Counted from the stretch's first letter, positions 27,198 to 36,622 are shown. The stretch: DNA of 64,000 nucleotides from JAYEPK01 sp048569615 (GCA_048569615.1 JBLIRK010000009.1:8529-72528), one strand, 5' to 3'. Translations and numbers: made by a program. Notes: generated by a model not told the origin, from the sequence alone.

Positions 27198-27965
27198 ATG
27201 AACGGTGAGCCGAGGAGGATACATGTGATCCCCATGGGACTTGAACTTGACAGGATCATCGGTGGTCTCAAGGAGTATCCCACCAACCGCGTCATACTTC
27301 TGAACGGGAGGGATCCCTCCACCGAGATAGAGAGGATGTCCAGAAAGAACGGGCAGAGGATCAGGGAGATGGTTAGAGCTACAATGGATATAGAGGAGAT
27401 CGAACTGGACATCTTCGATTTCTACAAGGCCGCACGGCAGCTTAGAAAGCTCTTTCAGGACCTTGCTGACGAGGGATGGTCGGTTCACGTCAATCTCTCA
27501 ACAGGGAACAGGATAGTTTCATCGGCCGCGCTCCTTGCAAGTTTCATGACCGGGGCCACACCCTATTACGTCCGTCCAGAGAGATACTCGATACCCGAGG
27601 ACCAGGAGGTGCTCTCTTACGGCGTCGAGGAAGTGATCAGGATACCATCGGTGAGGATAATGGGCCCGGACGTCAAGCAGGAAACGGTGCTCAGGGTCCT
27701 TGGAGGCATGGGGGGGAGCGCCCGCCATGAGACCTCCCTCATTGCCCCGCTGGATGAGGTAAAGAATTTCTTCACGGAGAGAAAGGAAGGGGAGAGCAAG
27801 AGGGCGCACCTGGCAAGGAAAAGGGCCTTCCTATCGAGGACGCTCAGGAACATGGAGAGGGAAGGTTACATATCCCTGCAAAAAAGGGGCAGATTCGTCA
27901 ATGTGGTCCTCAGTGAAACAGGTGCTCTTTTTTCGGGCCAGGTCGCTGATGCCGGAAATTTCTAG
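27198..27965 (+). CDS. CARF-domain winged-helix regulator (DUF6293/HFX_2341-like)
   Basis: A 255-aa protein. The N-terminal Rossmann-like domain opens with RRIHVIPMGLELDRIIGGLK and holds VHVNLSTGNRIVSSAALLAS, the Ser/Thr-Gly loop typical of CARF domains that bind cyclic oligoadenylate or related nucleotides in CRISPR systems. Residues 185-245 form a winged helix (AHLARKRAFLSRTLRNMERE). No cas gene or CRISPR array is seen in the window, so it is a stand-alone form, as in the DUF6293 family. It probably binds the palindromes upstream and controls itself and the divergent XPD-like gene; that is inference. Its stop shares a CTAG with the convergent Lrp-type gene. Confidence 0.8.
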   Translation: MNGEPRRIHVIPMGLELDRIIGGLKEYPTNRVILLNGRDPSTEIERMSRKNGQRIREMVRATMDIEEIELDIFDFYKAARQLRKLFQDLADEGWSVHVNLSTGNRIVSSAALLASFMTGATPYYVRPERYSIPEDQEVLSYGVEEVIRIPSVRIMGPDVKQETVLRVLGGMGGSARHETSLIAPLDEVKNFFTERKEGESKRAHLARKRAFLSRTLRNMEREGYISLQKRGRFVNVVLSETGALFSGQVADAGNF

Positions 27966-28864
27966 AATAATCGGTTCTTCTTCGAACCACGGAGGATGTT
28001 GATATCCACCGACCTCTTTGTCACCAGGCTGTCAGGCAGTATGACCATGACATCCCTTATCTCGTCCATCCTCCGATACCTCTCCAGCATCGTATCCATG
28101 GCATGCAGATCGCTTCCGAAGCAGTGCAGCCATATTCCCGGAGGTGACCCCAACGGGAGCTGGTCCCAGCTTCCCTTGGATATCCTGGTCAGATCCGAAT
28201 AGCAGGTATCAAGGGTACACCCTTCAATAAGCTCTATCAACACCGAGAAAGTAGGAAAGGGCTCGATCAGGTGCTCGTTGACAATGGGCTTTATCTTCAC
28301 ACCCGTCCTTTCCAAAAGGTCCTTCAAACGCTCCCCGGTCTTCTCCGTGTTCAAACCAATAGAGGAGGAAAGGCTTTCGAGGTCCGCCCTACCATCCTTG
28401 ACAAGGAGTTTCAGAAGCTCCAAAGACCTTCCCTTTGGAGGTTCCGGTACCTCTTCCGGTAGCTGCGGTGCAATATGGGCACTGACGGTATATGGATGGG
28501 CCGCGCGCTCCAGAGCCTTGATCGCAGCTTTCAGGGAAGCACCATCCCAATGAACGACCTCAACGAGCATGAAGTCGTCCATGTTCGGATAGACGGACGC
28601 AACCTGGGGCATGCCGGACACTTCAGCGATGACCCTGTCCATTGACCTCATGTCGAAATGGAGCTTCAGAAATGTCGTGTCGTATCCGAACATCCTTCTG
28701 TCGAAGAAAGCCGAGAAGCCGCTGACCTGGCCCTCCTTCAGAAGGAGTCTGATCCTCCTTCCGACGTTGTCCGGAGAGATGGAGAGCCTGCTGGAAAGGG
28801 CGGTCTCGTCCCACCTCCCGTACTGGGTGAGAAGGGTGATCAGCTCGAGGTCCTTGGGATCCAT
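27962..28864 (-). CDS. Lrp/AsnC-type transcription regulator with two HTH units
   Basis: A 300-aa protein. The first unit has an AsnC-type HTH (LELITLLTQYGRWDETALSS, then RLSISPDNVGRRIRLL) and a RAM-like ligand domain (residues 55-135). After a Pro/Glu-rich linker a second, more diverged HTH (LELLKLLVKDGRADLESLSS) and a second RAM-like region follow. Usual Lrp proteins have one such unit in about 150 aa, so this is a tandem or covalent dimer form. Lrp proteins sense amino acids or other small effectors. Upstream on the same strand are the PfkB kinase and glutamine synthetase genes, possible targets. No effector can be deduced. Confidence 0.75.
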   Translation of the reverse strand: MDPKDLELITLLTQYGRWDETALSSRLSISPDNVGRRIRLLLKEGQVSGFSAFFDRRMFGYDTTFLKLHFDMRSMDRVIAEVSGMPQVASVYPNMDDFMLVEVVHWDGASLKAAIKALERAAHPYTVSAHIAPQLPEEVPEPPKGRSLELLKLLVKDGRADLESLSSSIGLNTEKTGERLKDLLERTGVKIKPIVNEHLIEPFPTFSVLIELIEGCTLDTCYSDLTRISKGSWDQLPLGSPPGIWLHCFGSDLHAMDTMLERYRRMDEIRDVMVILPDSLVTKRSVDINILRGSKKNRLF

Positions 28865-28907
28865 CCTAACAATTGGGCATTTGTCTTGAAAATATTATGT
28901 TTTTCCA

Positions 28908-29864
28908 TTATTTTTCACTCATGAGCAGGTTCTGTACGTCCTTCCAGGAGGGATAATAGGGCTCGCTCGTTCCGATATGGAGCGCAGCCGCAGCTGTCCC
29001 GACCTCCATGGAACTTGTTATATCGAGCCCCTTCAGCCGGGCTGTGACGAATCCCGCATTATAGATATCCCCCGTTCCCGTCGGATTGAGTATCTCCTTA
29101 ACGGGGGAAGCTTTCACCTGGATATCCTCATCCTCGGAAATGAACCTCGAACCGCGGGAGCCCTGGTGCACCACGACGCTCTTTGCACCCAATTCGATAA
29201 GCGAAGCGATGCCCATCTCCAGATCCCCTTCGCCGGTCAATCCCCTCACCTCTTCCTCGTTGACGAAGAGTATGTCAAGCAGGTGGACGTTATCCCGGAG
29301 CTTCGCAGCGGCTTCTCCCTCAAAACCGCCAGGGTCCGTTGCCGGATCCATTGAGGTTTCCACTCCGCTTCCCCTGGCTTCCCTCAGTATATCCCAGATC
29401 GGGCCCTCAGCCATGGCGGGCTGGAAGAAATAGCCCCCCGTATGGAGGGAGGCAACACCTTGGAGATCCAGATGCTTCGGGCCGATCTCCATGAGGGAGT
29501 TCGCACCTGTATATGTCAGAAGCTTTCTGCTGCCCTTGGTATCTGGGATCGCAACGGTTGTCGCCGTTCCCGAGTCATCCGAAGGGAAGGTCATATCTAT
29601 CACACCGCATTTCCTGATCCATTCCTTCAGGAATAGGGACAATCCGTCGCCTCCGTGGGATGCATGGAGCTCAACGGTAGCCCCGAGGGCACCAGCCGCA
29701 AGTGCGAAGTTCATGGTGTTCCCACCGGGTGAGAGCCGGATCCATTCCAGCTGAAGCTGTGCATCTCCTTCGGGAATTCCGCTGACGGGAGAGCAGAGGA
29801 TGTCGAGTGTCATATCTCCCACGGCAAGTATCCTCCCTCCGTGGGTTATTTCAGACCTTTCCAT
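28908..29864 (-). CDS. PfkB-family sugar or nucleoside kinase
   Basis: A 318-aa protein of normal family length. It starts with ILAVGDMTLDIL, carries the sugar-binding LSPGGNTMNFALAAGALGA stretch near residue 48, and the ATP/anion-hole motif NPTGTGDIYNAGFV near residue 268, where the Asp of GTGD is the catalytic base. PfkB enzymes phosphorylate sugars, nucleosides or similar alcohols with ATP; the substrate cannot be told from the sequence. The ATG has GGAGAG upstream. It lies 45 bp downstream of glutamine synthetase on the same strand. Confidence 0.88.
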   Translation of the reverse strand: MERSEITHGGRILAVGDMTLDILCSPVSGIPEGDAQLQLEWIRLSPGGNTMNFALAAGALGATVELHASHGGDGLSLFLKEWIRKCGVIDMTFPSDDSGTATTVAIPDTKGSRKLLTYTGANSLMEIGPKHLDLQGVASLHTGGYFFQPAMAEGPIWDILREARGSGVETSMDPATDPGGFEGEAAAKLRDNVHLLDILFVNEEEVRGLTGEGDLEMGIASLIELGAKSVVVHQGSRGSRFISEDEDIQVKASPVKEILNPTGTGDIYNAGFVTARLKGLDITSSMEVGTAAAALHIGTSEPYYPSWKDVQNLLMSEK

Positions 29865-29909
29865 GGATAATTCTCTCCTTGAAGATTATTTCATCATACG
29901 GGGGAATTA

Positions 29910-31286
29910 CTACAACGAAAGGTACCTGGAGAGCTCCCAATCGCTGACATGGGACCTGAATTCCATTACTTCCCTTGTCTTCTTCTCAACGAAGCTCTTA
30001 AAGATATCCTTTCCCACCGCCCTCTCTATAACCTCGTCCGACAAAGCAGCCTCGATGGCTTCGTGAAGATGGACCGGCAGCTGTTTGATCCCCCTCTTCT
30101 TCCTCTCCGACCTGGTCATCTTGTTGGGATCTGTCGTGATGGGTTCGGGGGGCTCTATCTTTCTCTTCACGCCGTCAAGACCTGCCTCTATGAGAACGGT
30201 GAAGGAAAGGTACGGATTTGAGGATGTGTCTGAGTGCCTTACCTCTATATCACCTACCATCCTCGCACCGGGGGAGCCGGGTATCCTGATCATCGCCGTT
30301 CTGTTCCTCTGGCCCCAAGTTGCATATACCGGAGCCTCGAACTCGGGGATCAGTCTCTTGTAGGAATTTATGGTGGGATTGGTGAACAGGCAGGTTCCCC
30401 TGGCATGTTCCAATATACCCCCGATAAAGTATCTTGCGGTCTGGGAAAGGCCTATCTCATCTTCGGGATCTGCAAATGCCGAGCCGTCCTTTCCTTCAAG
30501 CCACATATGGACATGCATTCCGTTCCCAGAATCCTTTGCGGTGATCTTTGGTATGAATGATACGGAATAGCCGAACTGCCTTGCCGTGAGTCTTGCAAGC
30601 AGCTTGTACAACATTGAATAGTCCCCGCATTTGACTAAGTCCGGCACATGTTTGAACTCGACCTCCACCTGCTGGGCGCCGCCTTCGTGGTGGTGGAACT
30701 TAATATCAAGTCCTGCCCGTATGAGATTGAAGGTGAACTCGTTCCTGAACTCGTCCGAGTTGTCCCATGGAACGGCTGCGAAGTATCCCTGCTTGGGATG
30801 GATCGTGTATATCGAATCACCGTGGGATGTGATATCCTGGGGGCTCACCCCCTCCCTTAAAAGGTAGAACTCCAGCTCCGGCTGCAGATGCGCGCTGTTG
30901 AAACCGAGCTGCTCGAGATGGTCCCTGCACCTCTTGGCTGCGTTTCTGGGATCCATCATGAATGGTTGCTCTCCATCGGGAGTCCAGGTGTCCGTCACCA
31001 CCCTTGCCACCCTCTGGACGCCTTCTCCGTAGGGCAGGATCAGCAGGGTCTTGGGGTCGGGAACAGCCCTAAGGTCCGAGTTCTCGGTCCTGGCGAATCC
31101 GACCGATGATCCGTCAAAGGTCATTCCGTCATTCCAGAGCTTCCCGCTCAGGAGGTCCGCCGAGGGTACCGTGAAGGACCTTATCCTGCCTTCAAGGTCG
31201 GTGAACTGGCAGTACACCCATGTAACTCCGGCCTCCTGGAGCCTCTGATTGGCCTCAATTATCAGCTTGTCCCTGTCATCGACCAT
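29910..31286 (-). CDS. glnA: glutamine synthetase, type I
   Basis: About 458 aa from the ATG at 31286 (MVDDRDKLIIEANQ), preferred over the longer frame because GSI proteins begin with this helix. Conserved stretches are clear: MTFDGSSVGFA, the metal-site HHHEGGAQQVEVEF, NGMHVHMWLEG, the ATP-site NPTINSYKRLIP with EAPVYATWGQRNRT, and VRHSDTSSNPYL. It makes glutamine from glutamate, ammonia and ATP, the main entry of ammonia into biosynthesis. The adenylylation-loop Tyr region of GSI-beta enzymes is not evident; the end resembles GSI-alpha. TATA-like sequence lies at about 31313-31318. A GlnA-like enzyme of another amine cannot be fully excluded, but the core residues favour true GS. Confidence 0.88.
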   Translation of the reverse strand: MVDDRDKLIIEANQRLQEAGVTWVYCQFTDLEGRIRSFTVPSADLLSGKLWNDGMTFDGSSVGFARTENSDLRAVPDPKTLLILPYGEGVQRVARVVTDTWTPDGEQPFMMDPRNAAKRCRDHLEQLGFNSAHLQPELEFYLLREGVSPQDITSHGDSIYTIHPKQGYFAAVPWDNSDEFRNEFTFNLIRAGLDIKFHHHEGGAQQVEVEFKHVPDLVKCGDYSMLYKLLARLTARQFGYSVSFIPKITAKDSGNGMHVHMWLEGKDGSAFADPEDEIGLSQTARYFIGGILEHARGTCLFTNPTINSYKRLIPEFEAPVYATWGQRNRTAMIRIPGSPGARMVGDIEVRHSDTSSNPYLSFTVLIEAGLDGVKRKIEPPEPITTDPNKMTRSERKKRGIKQLPVHLHEAIEAALSDEVIERAVGKDIFKSFVEKKTREVMEFRSHVSDWELSRYLSL

Positions 31287-31348
31287 GGAAATTCCCCGAA
31301 TGCTCCGGTCATATATTGACCGGCCCATGTGCAATGAGGGACTATTTC

Positions 31349-32671
31349 TTAAATTTTGCCGGGACCGGACCTACCGGTCGAGGCAGGAAGGGCGGCTCCC
31401 AGCAGATATGTCGAACCGACTTCAGAAGTCCGTATGTCCATGAACGAGCCCAAGAGCTCCGGTTCGCCTTTGAACACAATGGGCGTGTAGTTATCATCCC
31501 TTGCCATAAGCGTGCCCTTTTTTCCGATCTCGGTCACCAGACATTCCTTATGGAATCCCAGACGCTCCTCGAGCCCGTTCGATATCATCTCCCTGTGCCA
31601 TTGGGAAAGCTTCCTGGACCGGTCCTTGACCACCCAACCGTGGACCCTTCCTTTCATTCTGGCGGCTTCCGTCCCGGGCCTAGGGGAGAAGCGAGTGATG
31701 TTGAGTATGTCGGGCCTGACCTCGCCGAGAAGCTCCAGGGTCTTGTCCACATCCTCCTCCTCCTCGCCCGGGAAACCGACTATGACATCCGTTGAGATGT
31801 TCGCGCCGGGATATCTGTCCCTGATCCTCCTGATCATGGATGTGAAGTCATCGGCAAAATAACCCCTGTTCATGGCGGAAAGAAGCCTATCGGAGCCCGA
31901 CTGGACCGGGATGTGGAAGAATTTGAACACCTTTCTGTCGGAGTATGCTTCCAGAAGATCCTCGATTATATCCATAATGTGAACAGGATTCATCATGCCG
32001 ACCCTGATACGACAGCCTTCTTCAACAGTTGATGTGATCCTTCCCAGTAGAATCGGAAGCTCCTTCGCTCCCCGGTCCATTCCATACGCCCCGTTATCCT
32101 GGGAGGTCAGGAGCACCTCCCTTCTCCCTTTTGATATGCCTTTCATTACCATCTCCAGTATCTTATCCTGGGAATAAGAGGCAATCCCGCCCCTCGCCTT
32201 CCTTGTGATGCAGTAGGTGCATGCTCCCAAGCACCCTGTGGAGATTGGGACTATGGAGTCAAGACGCTCACCGGAGGGAATGAATTCCACAACGGTCCCT
32301 CCAACGGACGGAAAGTACACATCTAAGGAATTCGAGAGCGTGCTTACACCCATTGAATCCATGACGGTAATGCCTGGATGGACCTCCTGTAGGACCTCGG
32401 GGGCAATAGATGCCAGACAACCAGCTGCAAAAACGTTCTTTCCCTCTCGGAGGAGCTCCCCGATCCTCCTGTGCATCCTCCGCTCCGTGGAGGAGATGAC
32501 ATCGCAGGTGAAAACGAGCACCGTCCCCGCCCGGGGATCGGCTTTTCCCTCCACAGGCGGTAGTACTGAATAACCTCGGCCGGAGAGCATGGACGCCGCC
32601 GCTCTTGCCTCGCCGTGGTTCATGGTGCAGCCGTATGATTCGTAGGAGAGCACCTCTTCGGTCACCGGCAT
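31349..32671 (-). CDS. tRNA t6A37 methylthiotransferase (e-MtaB/CDKAL1 type)
   Basis: A 440-aa radical SAM enzyme of the MiaB family. The N-terminal UPF0004 domain has its three cluster cysteines (ESYGCTMNHGE, VFTCDVISSTERR, AAGCLAS); the radical SAM cluster motif is STGCLGACTYC; a C-terminal TRAM-like domain follows (about residues 375-430). The archaeal/eukaryal branch adds a methylthio group to N6-threonylcarbamoyladenosine at position 37 of tRNAs reading ANN codons. The wording of the cysteine motifs (YGCTMN) fits that branch. It lies 20 bp before a surface protein gene on the same strand, with no evident functional link. Confidence 0.87.
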   Translation of the reverse strand: MPVTEEVLSYESYGCTMNHGEARAAASMLSGRGYSVLPPVEGKADPRAGTVLVFTCDVISSTERRMHRRIGELLREGKNVFAAGCLASIAPEVLQEVHPGITVMDSMGVSTLSNSLDVYFPSVGGTVVEFIPSGERLDSIVPISTGCLGACTYCITRKARGGIASYSQDKILEMVMKGISKGRREVLLTSQDNGAYGMDRGAKELPILLGRITSTVEEGCRIRVGMMNPVHIMDIIEDLLEAYSDRKVFKFFHIPVQSGSDRLLSAMNRGYFADDFTSMIRRIRDRYPGANISTDVIVGFPGEEEEDVDKTLELLGEVRPDILNITRFSPRPGTEAARMKGRVHGWVVKDRSRKLSQWHREMISNGLEERLGFHKECLVTEIGKKGTLMARDDNYTPIVFKGEPELLGSFMDIRTSEVGSTYLLGAALPASTGRSGPGKI

Positions 32672-32691
32672 ACTGAGAAGCGGGTATTATT

Positions 32692-35073
32692 TCACGTTTT
32701 TGTTTCGGAAGGTCCGGCCTCCTCAACCTCCTCAAGTACCTCGAGCTCTTCCAACTCCTTCTTCCCATCAGGCTTTGCCGGGTTTCTAGCAACCTTCGAA
32801 TCCTTTAATGAAGGGGCTTTGCGCGAAGATCGGATTTTCCCTTCACGGTCCTTTCTCTTCTTCCCTGCCTGAGGCTTCTTCTCACCTTCCTCCTTGGAAG
32901 GCAGGGACGGACGCTCCTTCCTATCCAGGGCAGGGGTTCTGCCTGCCCTGCGCCCTCTGAGCTCCCTTGAACGGCCCTCACCTAGCCGTCTTCCTCCTTT
33001 CCTGCCGTATATTGATTCGTATCTCTCCCTTTCCTGACGCTCCCTTTCCCTCACGCCTTGCAATGAATATATGTAGCCGCCGAGGACAACGGCGATGAGC
33101 AGGAACATAAAGACCGCAAAAGCCACCATCAGACCCCAGGCATGGGTTGAGCCCGAAGGCTCAATGAATATCTCCTCATCCGTTCTTGCTGAGGGCGCCT
33201 GCTCCTCGTTCTCGTATACGTTCCCGTAGAGATAGAGATAGGCCGGATTCTGGAGGTTTGTGCTCTTGTCCGACTTCCACGACCGGTTGAATGTCTTGAC
33301 CTCCCCCGGTTGAAGTGAGGGAATATCGCCCTTGAGCAGGATGACTCCGGCCAGCTCTATGCGCCATTTCACCTCCCCCTCCCTCGTCGCGAAGGGGTAG
33401 TCGTTCCTGATCGAGAAGGTGAAATGGATGGTTTCACCAACCTCGTAATCGGGTTTCGGCCATATATCGAGCTTGTTTTCAACTATCTTGAGGTCGACGA
33501 TCACAAGCTTCAGAGGCAGCTGGAGCAGCTTCTGGTTTCCCAGGACCCCATAGCGGTAGCGTATCCCCATTACTCCCCTGGAAGGAACGGAATCCATAGG
33601 TACCGTTGACCTTAGAACAACCGTAACCGACTGTGATGGAGCCAGGGTCACCGACAGCGAATCCAGATCGCTTTCCCTCAGATCGAGGATGCCGCTTCCG
33701 TAAAGGGAAGCATTCACCGTCTCCGAACCGGACACAGTGCTGTTTGCGCCATCGGATGTGATGATGATCCGCATGAAACTGCTGGGGGCCCAAGCGGGTC
33801 TGTTCTCGATGTCCAACTCAACGGTGTCGTAGAAATTGCCCCTGTTCCTTATCACAACAGGAATATTGTTGATTCCCAGGGACATTCCGTATGTATCACC
33901 TCCGCCTGGAGGAGCGCTTACGGCCTCGATATTGTCCTTTCTCTCCACCTGTATCCTCAGGACTACCTCGGTCGTATTGGCCACTCCCTTCGCCTTTAGG
34001 ACCACATCGTGCTTTCCCGCGATGGCCGTGCCGGGAACGTAAACAACCGGATGGAAGTCCCTCTTTGATTCGGGGGATACTGAGACCGCAAAGCCGGTCG
34101 GATCGTGGGTGTCATTCCACATTATGGACCAACCGCCCGGAATTGAATCCTCGCTTACAAGAACGTAATCTGTCTCGGTGGCCCAATTCTCCAGCGAAAG
34201 CGTGAACTGGATGGACCTGCCGGGGGATACAAGCTGATATCCGAGCGGGACCAGAGTTGTCCTGAGGTCGTATATCGTGGATACGCGGAGAGTGAACGAG
34301 TTCGATGAATAGGGGCGGCTGATACCCTCCACCTCTGCTTCGACGAGGGTTACCTTCTGGGACCCGATGGGTTCCAGCTCCGGAGAGCTCACCTTTGCCG
34401 TTACAAGCTTTTCGGCTCCCGGAGGGATAAGGAACCGACGATCCGAGTACACCACGGACCATAAGGAGGGATCCGGCTCTTCCACCGGAATGAGTCCGTT
34501 TATCTCAAGCGATACGTTGAGGACCGTGTCCCCGATGTTCTTCAGGGAGATCTTGACCTCGGCCGGAGAGTCCCTTCCGAGTATGTATGAATTTGAGTCA
34601 ATGGAGACAAGAAGGGGACCCCGCTGGCAGATTATCTTCAGTGTCATCTCCCAGTGGTTCGGGGTTCCCTCCTCCGATACATTGATGAGCAGCTCGCCCG
34701 TTCCCACATCCAGGTCCTTGAGGTACAATGCTACCGCCTTGGACTGGAAGGGATCCATGTCCACAGGCATGGACATTGCTCCGTTCTCCAGGAAGACGAG
34801 CCAATCCTGGGGAATGTCGGAGATCGTGATCCTGTACCTAATCTCCACCTGCCTGTCGTTGTCCAAATGGATCAAGTAATTCTCTGTATCGTCCGGCTGC
34901 AGATAATCGACATAGGTCGTGGTCCCAGGCACCTCCTCGGCGAAACCACCCGATAACCTGATCGGGTAATCCTCGGGGAGCGCATTCGCGGGTTCTGACT
35001 GATCCACAAGAACGCAAGACAGGACCACCATCAGCATGAATACGAGAGCAGCCGTGACGGCCTTCCATTTCAT
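32692..35073 (-). CDS. surface protein with NEW3/CARDB-like domains, C-terminal membrane helix and charged cytoplasmic tail
   Basis: About 793 aa from the ATG at 35073 (MKWKAVTAALVFMLM), chosen because a signal peptide begins there and GGTGTT precedes it. The exterior is a series of beta domains typical of NEW3/CARDB modules, with phrases like IPGGWSIMW and VSPESKRDFHPVVYVPGT. A membrane helix (THAWGLMVAFAVFMFLLIAV) lies near residue 655. The remaining 125 or so residues are cytoplasmic and remarkably charged: first very basic (RERERQERERYES, GRKGGRRLGEGRSRELRGRR), ending acidic (ELEELEVLEEVEEAG). The signal-like segment has VLSC, but a lipobox is not convincing. It is cotranscribed with the TPR gene 60 bp upstream. 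Function unknown. Confidence 0.72.
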   Translation of the reverse strand: MKWKAVTAALVFMLMVVLSCVLVDQSEPANALPEDYPIRLSGGFAEEVPGTTTYVDYLQPDDTENYLIHLDNDRQVEIRYRITISDIPQDWLVFLENGAMSMPVDMDPFQSKAVALYLKDLDVGTGELLINVSEEGTPNHWEMTLKIICQRGPLLVSIDSNSYILGRDSPAEVKISLKNIGDTVLNVSLEINGLIPVEEPDPSLWSVVYSDRRFLIPPGAEKLVTAKVSSPELEPIGSQKVTLVEAEVEGISRPYSSNSFTLRVSTIYDLRTTLVPLGYQLVSPGRSIQFTLSLENWATETDYVLVSEDSIPGGWSIMWNDTHDPTGFAVSVSPESKRDFHPVVYVPGTAIAGKHDVVLKAKGVANTTEVVLRIQVERKDNIEAVSAPPGGGDTYGMSLGINNIPVVIRNRGNFYDTVELDIENRPAWAPSSFMRIIITSDGANSTVSGSETVNASLYGSGILDLRESDLDSLSVTLAPSQSVTVVLRSTVPMDSVPSRGVMGIRYRYGVLGNQKLLQLPLKLVIVDLKIVENKLDIWPKPDYEVGETIHFTFSIRNDYPFATREGEVKWRIELAGVILLKGDIPSLQPGEVKTFNRSWKSDKSTNLQNPAYLYLYGNVYENEEQAPSARTDEEIFIEPSGSTHAWGLMVAFAVFMFLLIAVVLGGYIYSLQGVRERERQERERYESIYGRKGGRRLGEGRSRELRGRRAGRTPALDRKERPSLPSKEEGEKKPQAGKKRKDREGKIRSSRKAPSLKDSKVARNPAKPDGKKELEELEVLEEVEEAGPSETKT

Positions 35074-35134
35074 AACAACACCTTTTTTCACAATCAAACA
35101 TGGTTTTATTTAAGCATGATGGGTTCCTGCATGG

Positions 35135-36322
35135 TCAGGACATGCTGGCCTGCTTCATCTTCTCGCATTCTTCCAGCTTCTCCCTGGCCTTTGCGTAATT
35201 GGGCTGGCATTCAAGAGCTCTGCGGAGGAATATCGATGCTTCGTTGAGCAGGGGGGGATCGAGCTCCATGAAGAGCATTCCCAGATTCATCCAGGCCCTC
35301 TCATATTTCGGGTTCAGCTCCAGGGACCTGTTAAGGGACCTTATGGCGGATTCCTTTCTTCCGAGCTTTCTCAGTGTCACGCCGAGATTGTTGTGGGCCC
35401 TGAATGAGGACGGGTTCTTATCAGCGGATCTTCTGAAGTATTCCTCGGCCATCTCGAATTCCTCCTCCAGGAAGAAGATATTTCCCAGATGATAGAGGAT
35501 CTCATCGTCTCCCCGGTACTCGGCCAGGGCTTCCTCCAGCATCTTTTTTGCCTCCTCCAGCTCACCGCTCTCCACAAGCCCCAGGGAGCTTCTGATGATG
35601 CTGTACATCCTGTCATCCCTTCGACGGACTGGAGTGTCTTCTGCCGTTTTCAACGCCATTATCTTCCTTGGAATTACTCTTCTCAGGACCCGGGGTTTCG
35701 GGGCGGTCATCCGGGGACTTCCTCCTCCTGCGGCTGCTTGTGTCTGTCCTTCCTTGAAAGATTCCTGACGGATCTCCTGGGCTGTTCTTGACCTGTCCAG
35801 CTCCTTCTTCAGGTCCTCGATATGCTCCTGATCATCCTCCTGGACAGGGGAAGGAGGCTTCACCTTTACCGCTCCTTCGGGTCTTTCCAGGGAAGGCATC
35901 AGCTCCTTGATCATCCTCATATCGATCTCGCCACCGAGGCCTTCACCCGGCTTTGGACCGCGGAGTCTATCCTCTTCACCCTTTGGGGCAATGGATTCCG
36001 GTATGTCGAAACCCCTTCTGGTTTCCTCCTTCAATTTCATTATCTCCTTCTGGAGCCCCTCCTTTTCCTTGACAAGTCCGGAAAGCTCCTCTTCCTTCTG
36101 AAATAGCTCCTCCTTGTCCACCTTGCCCTTCAGCATCAGTTCTATGGTCAGTCTCTTCCTGAGCTCCTCCACCTCTTTTTTTCTGGTATCGATCTGGGAT
36201 TGAAGCTTCTCTACCTTCTCTTCTTTTTCCCTTATGAGCTTGAACCTGGACTCGTCCTTGGCAATTTCCTGGCCCCCCTTTCCAAGTAGGGCGTTCAATC
36301 CGCGTCCCAGTCCTTCGACCAT
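35135..36322 (-). CDS. coiled-coil/TPR protein with a ParB-like N-terminal motif
   Basis: A 395-aa cytosolic protein. It opens with VEGLGRGLNALLGKG, which closely matches the N-terminal GLGRGL(D/S)ALLG peptide with which bacterial ParB proteins bind and stimulate ParA ATPases. A coiled coil (about residues 25-100), a low-complexity Pro/Lys-rich linker and a TPR domain (about 235-385; LYHLGNIFFLEEEFEMAEEY, NNLGVTLRKLGRKESAIRSL) follow. No ParB DNA-binding domain is present. GGTGA lies a suitable distance before the ATG. The ParA-binding idea is inference from the motif; the TPR call is firm. Confidence 0.75.
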   Translation of the reverse strand: MVEGLGRGLNALLGKGGQEIAKDESRFKLIREKEEKVEKLQSQIDTRKKEVEELRKRLTIELMLKGKVDKEELFQKEEELSGLVKEKEGLQKEIMKLKEETRRGFDIPESIAPKGEEDRLRGPKPGEGLGGEIDMRMIKELMPSLERPEGAVKVKPPSPVQEDDQEHIEDLKKELDRSRTAQEIRQESFKEGQTQAAAGGGSPRMTAPKPRVLRRVIPRKIMALKTAEDTPVRRRDDRMYSIIRSSLGLVESGELEEAKKMLEEALAEYRGDDEILYHLGNIFFLEEEFEMAEEYFRRSADKNPSSFRAHNNLGVTLRKLGRKESAIRSLNRSLELNPKYERAWMNLGMLFMELDPPLLNEASIFLRRALECQPNYAKAREKLEECEKMKQASMS

Positions 36323-36547
36323 CTGCCGCTCACCTTTTCGATTCCATATCTTGTCGGACCTACAGCTTCCACGCTACAAGACCCATAACAACAAGGTCAT
36401 ATTAAAGTGGTAATCATGGGAAAGCGTGGGTAATATTTTAATTTACAGAGGATTTTCCATCAATTGTATTATTTTGGATCGGGTACGAACAATCCAGCAG
36501 TCCTCAAACTTAAATATAACCTCGTTTTCTCCTGGACGTCAACTAAT
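36323..36547. other. intergenic region with tRNA-Glu promoter
   Basis: A 225-bp AT-rich gap. It holds the promoter of the minus-strand TPR gene and, at about 36509-36519, the TATA-like CTTAAATATAA some 34 bp before tRNA-Glu. No other gene is seen. Confidence 0.5.
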
Positions 36548-36622
36548 GCTCCCATAGTGTAGACCGGCCAATCATTCCGGCCTTTCGAGCCGGTGACACG
36601 GGTTCGAATCCCGTTGGGAGCA
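36548..36622 (+). tRNA. tRNA-Glu (anticodon TTC)
   Basis: A 75-nt cloverleaf: acceptor GCTCCCA pairs with TGGGAGC, discriminator A622; anticodon stem CCGGC/GCCGG around CTTTCGA with anticodon TTC; T-arm ACGGG-TTCGAAT-CCCGT. CCA is not encoded. The D-arm (GTGTAGACCGGCCAATCAT) is the one usual for archaeal tRNA-Glu. Confidence 0.96.

Noticed and set aside
34950..35073. lipoprotein signal (VLSC) at the start of the 793-aa surface protein
   Set aside because: The -3 residue is Val rather than Leu, and the protein already has a C-terminal membrane helix; an ordinary signal peptide is simpler.
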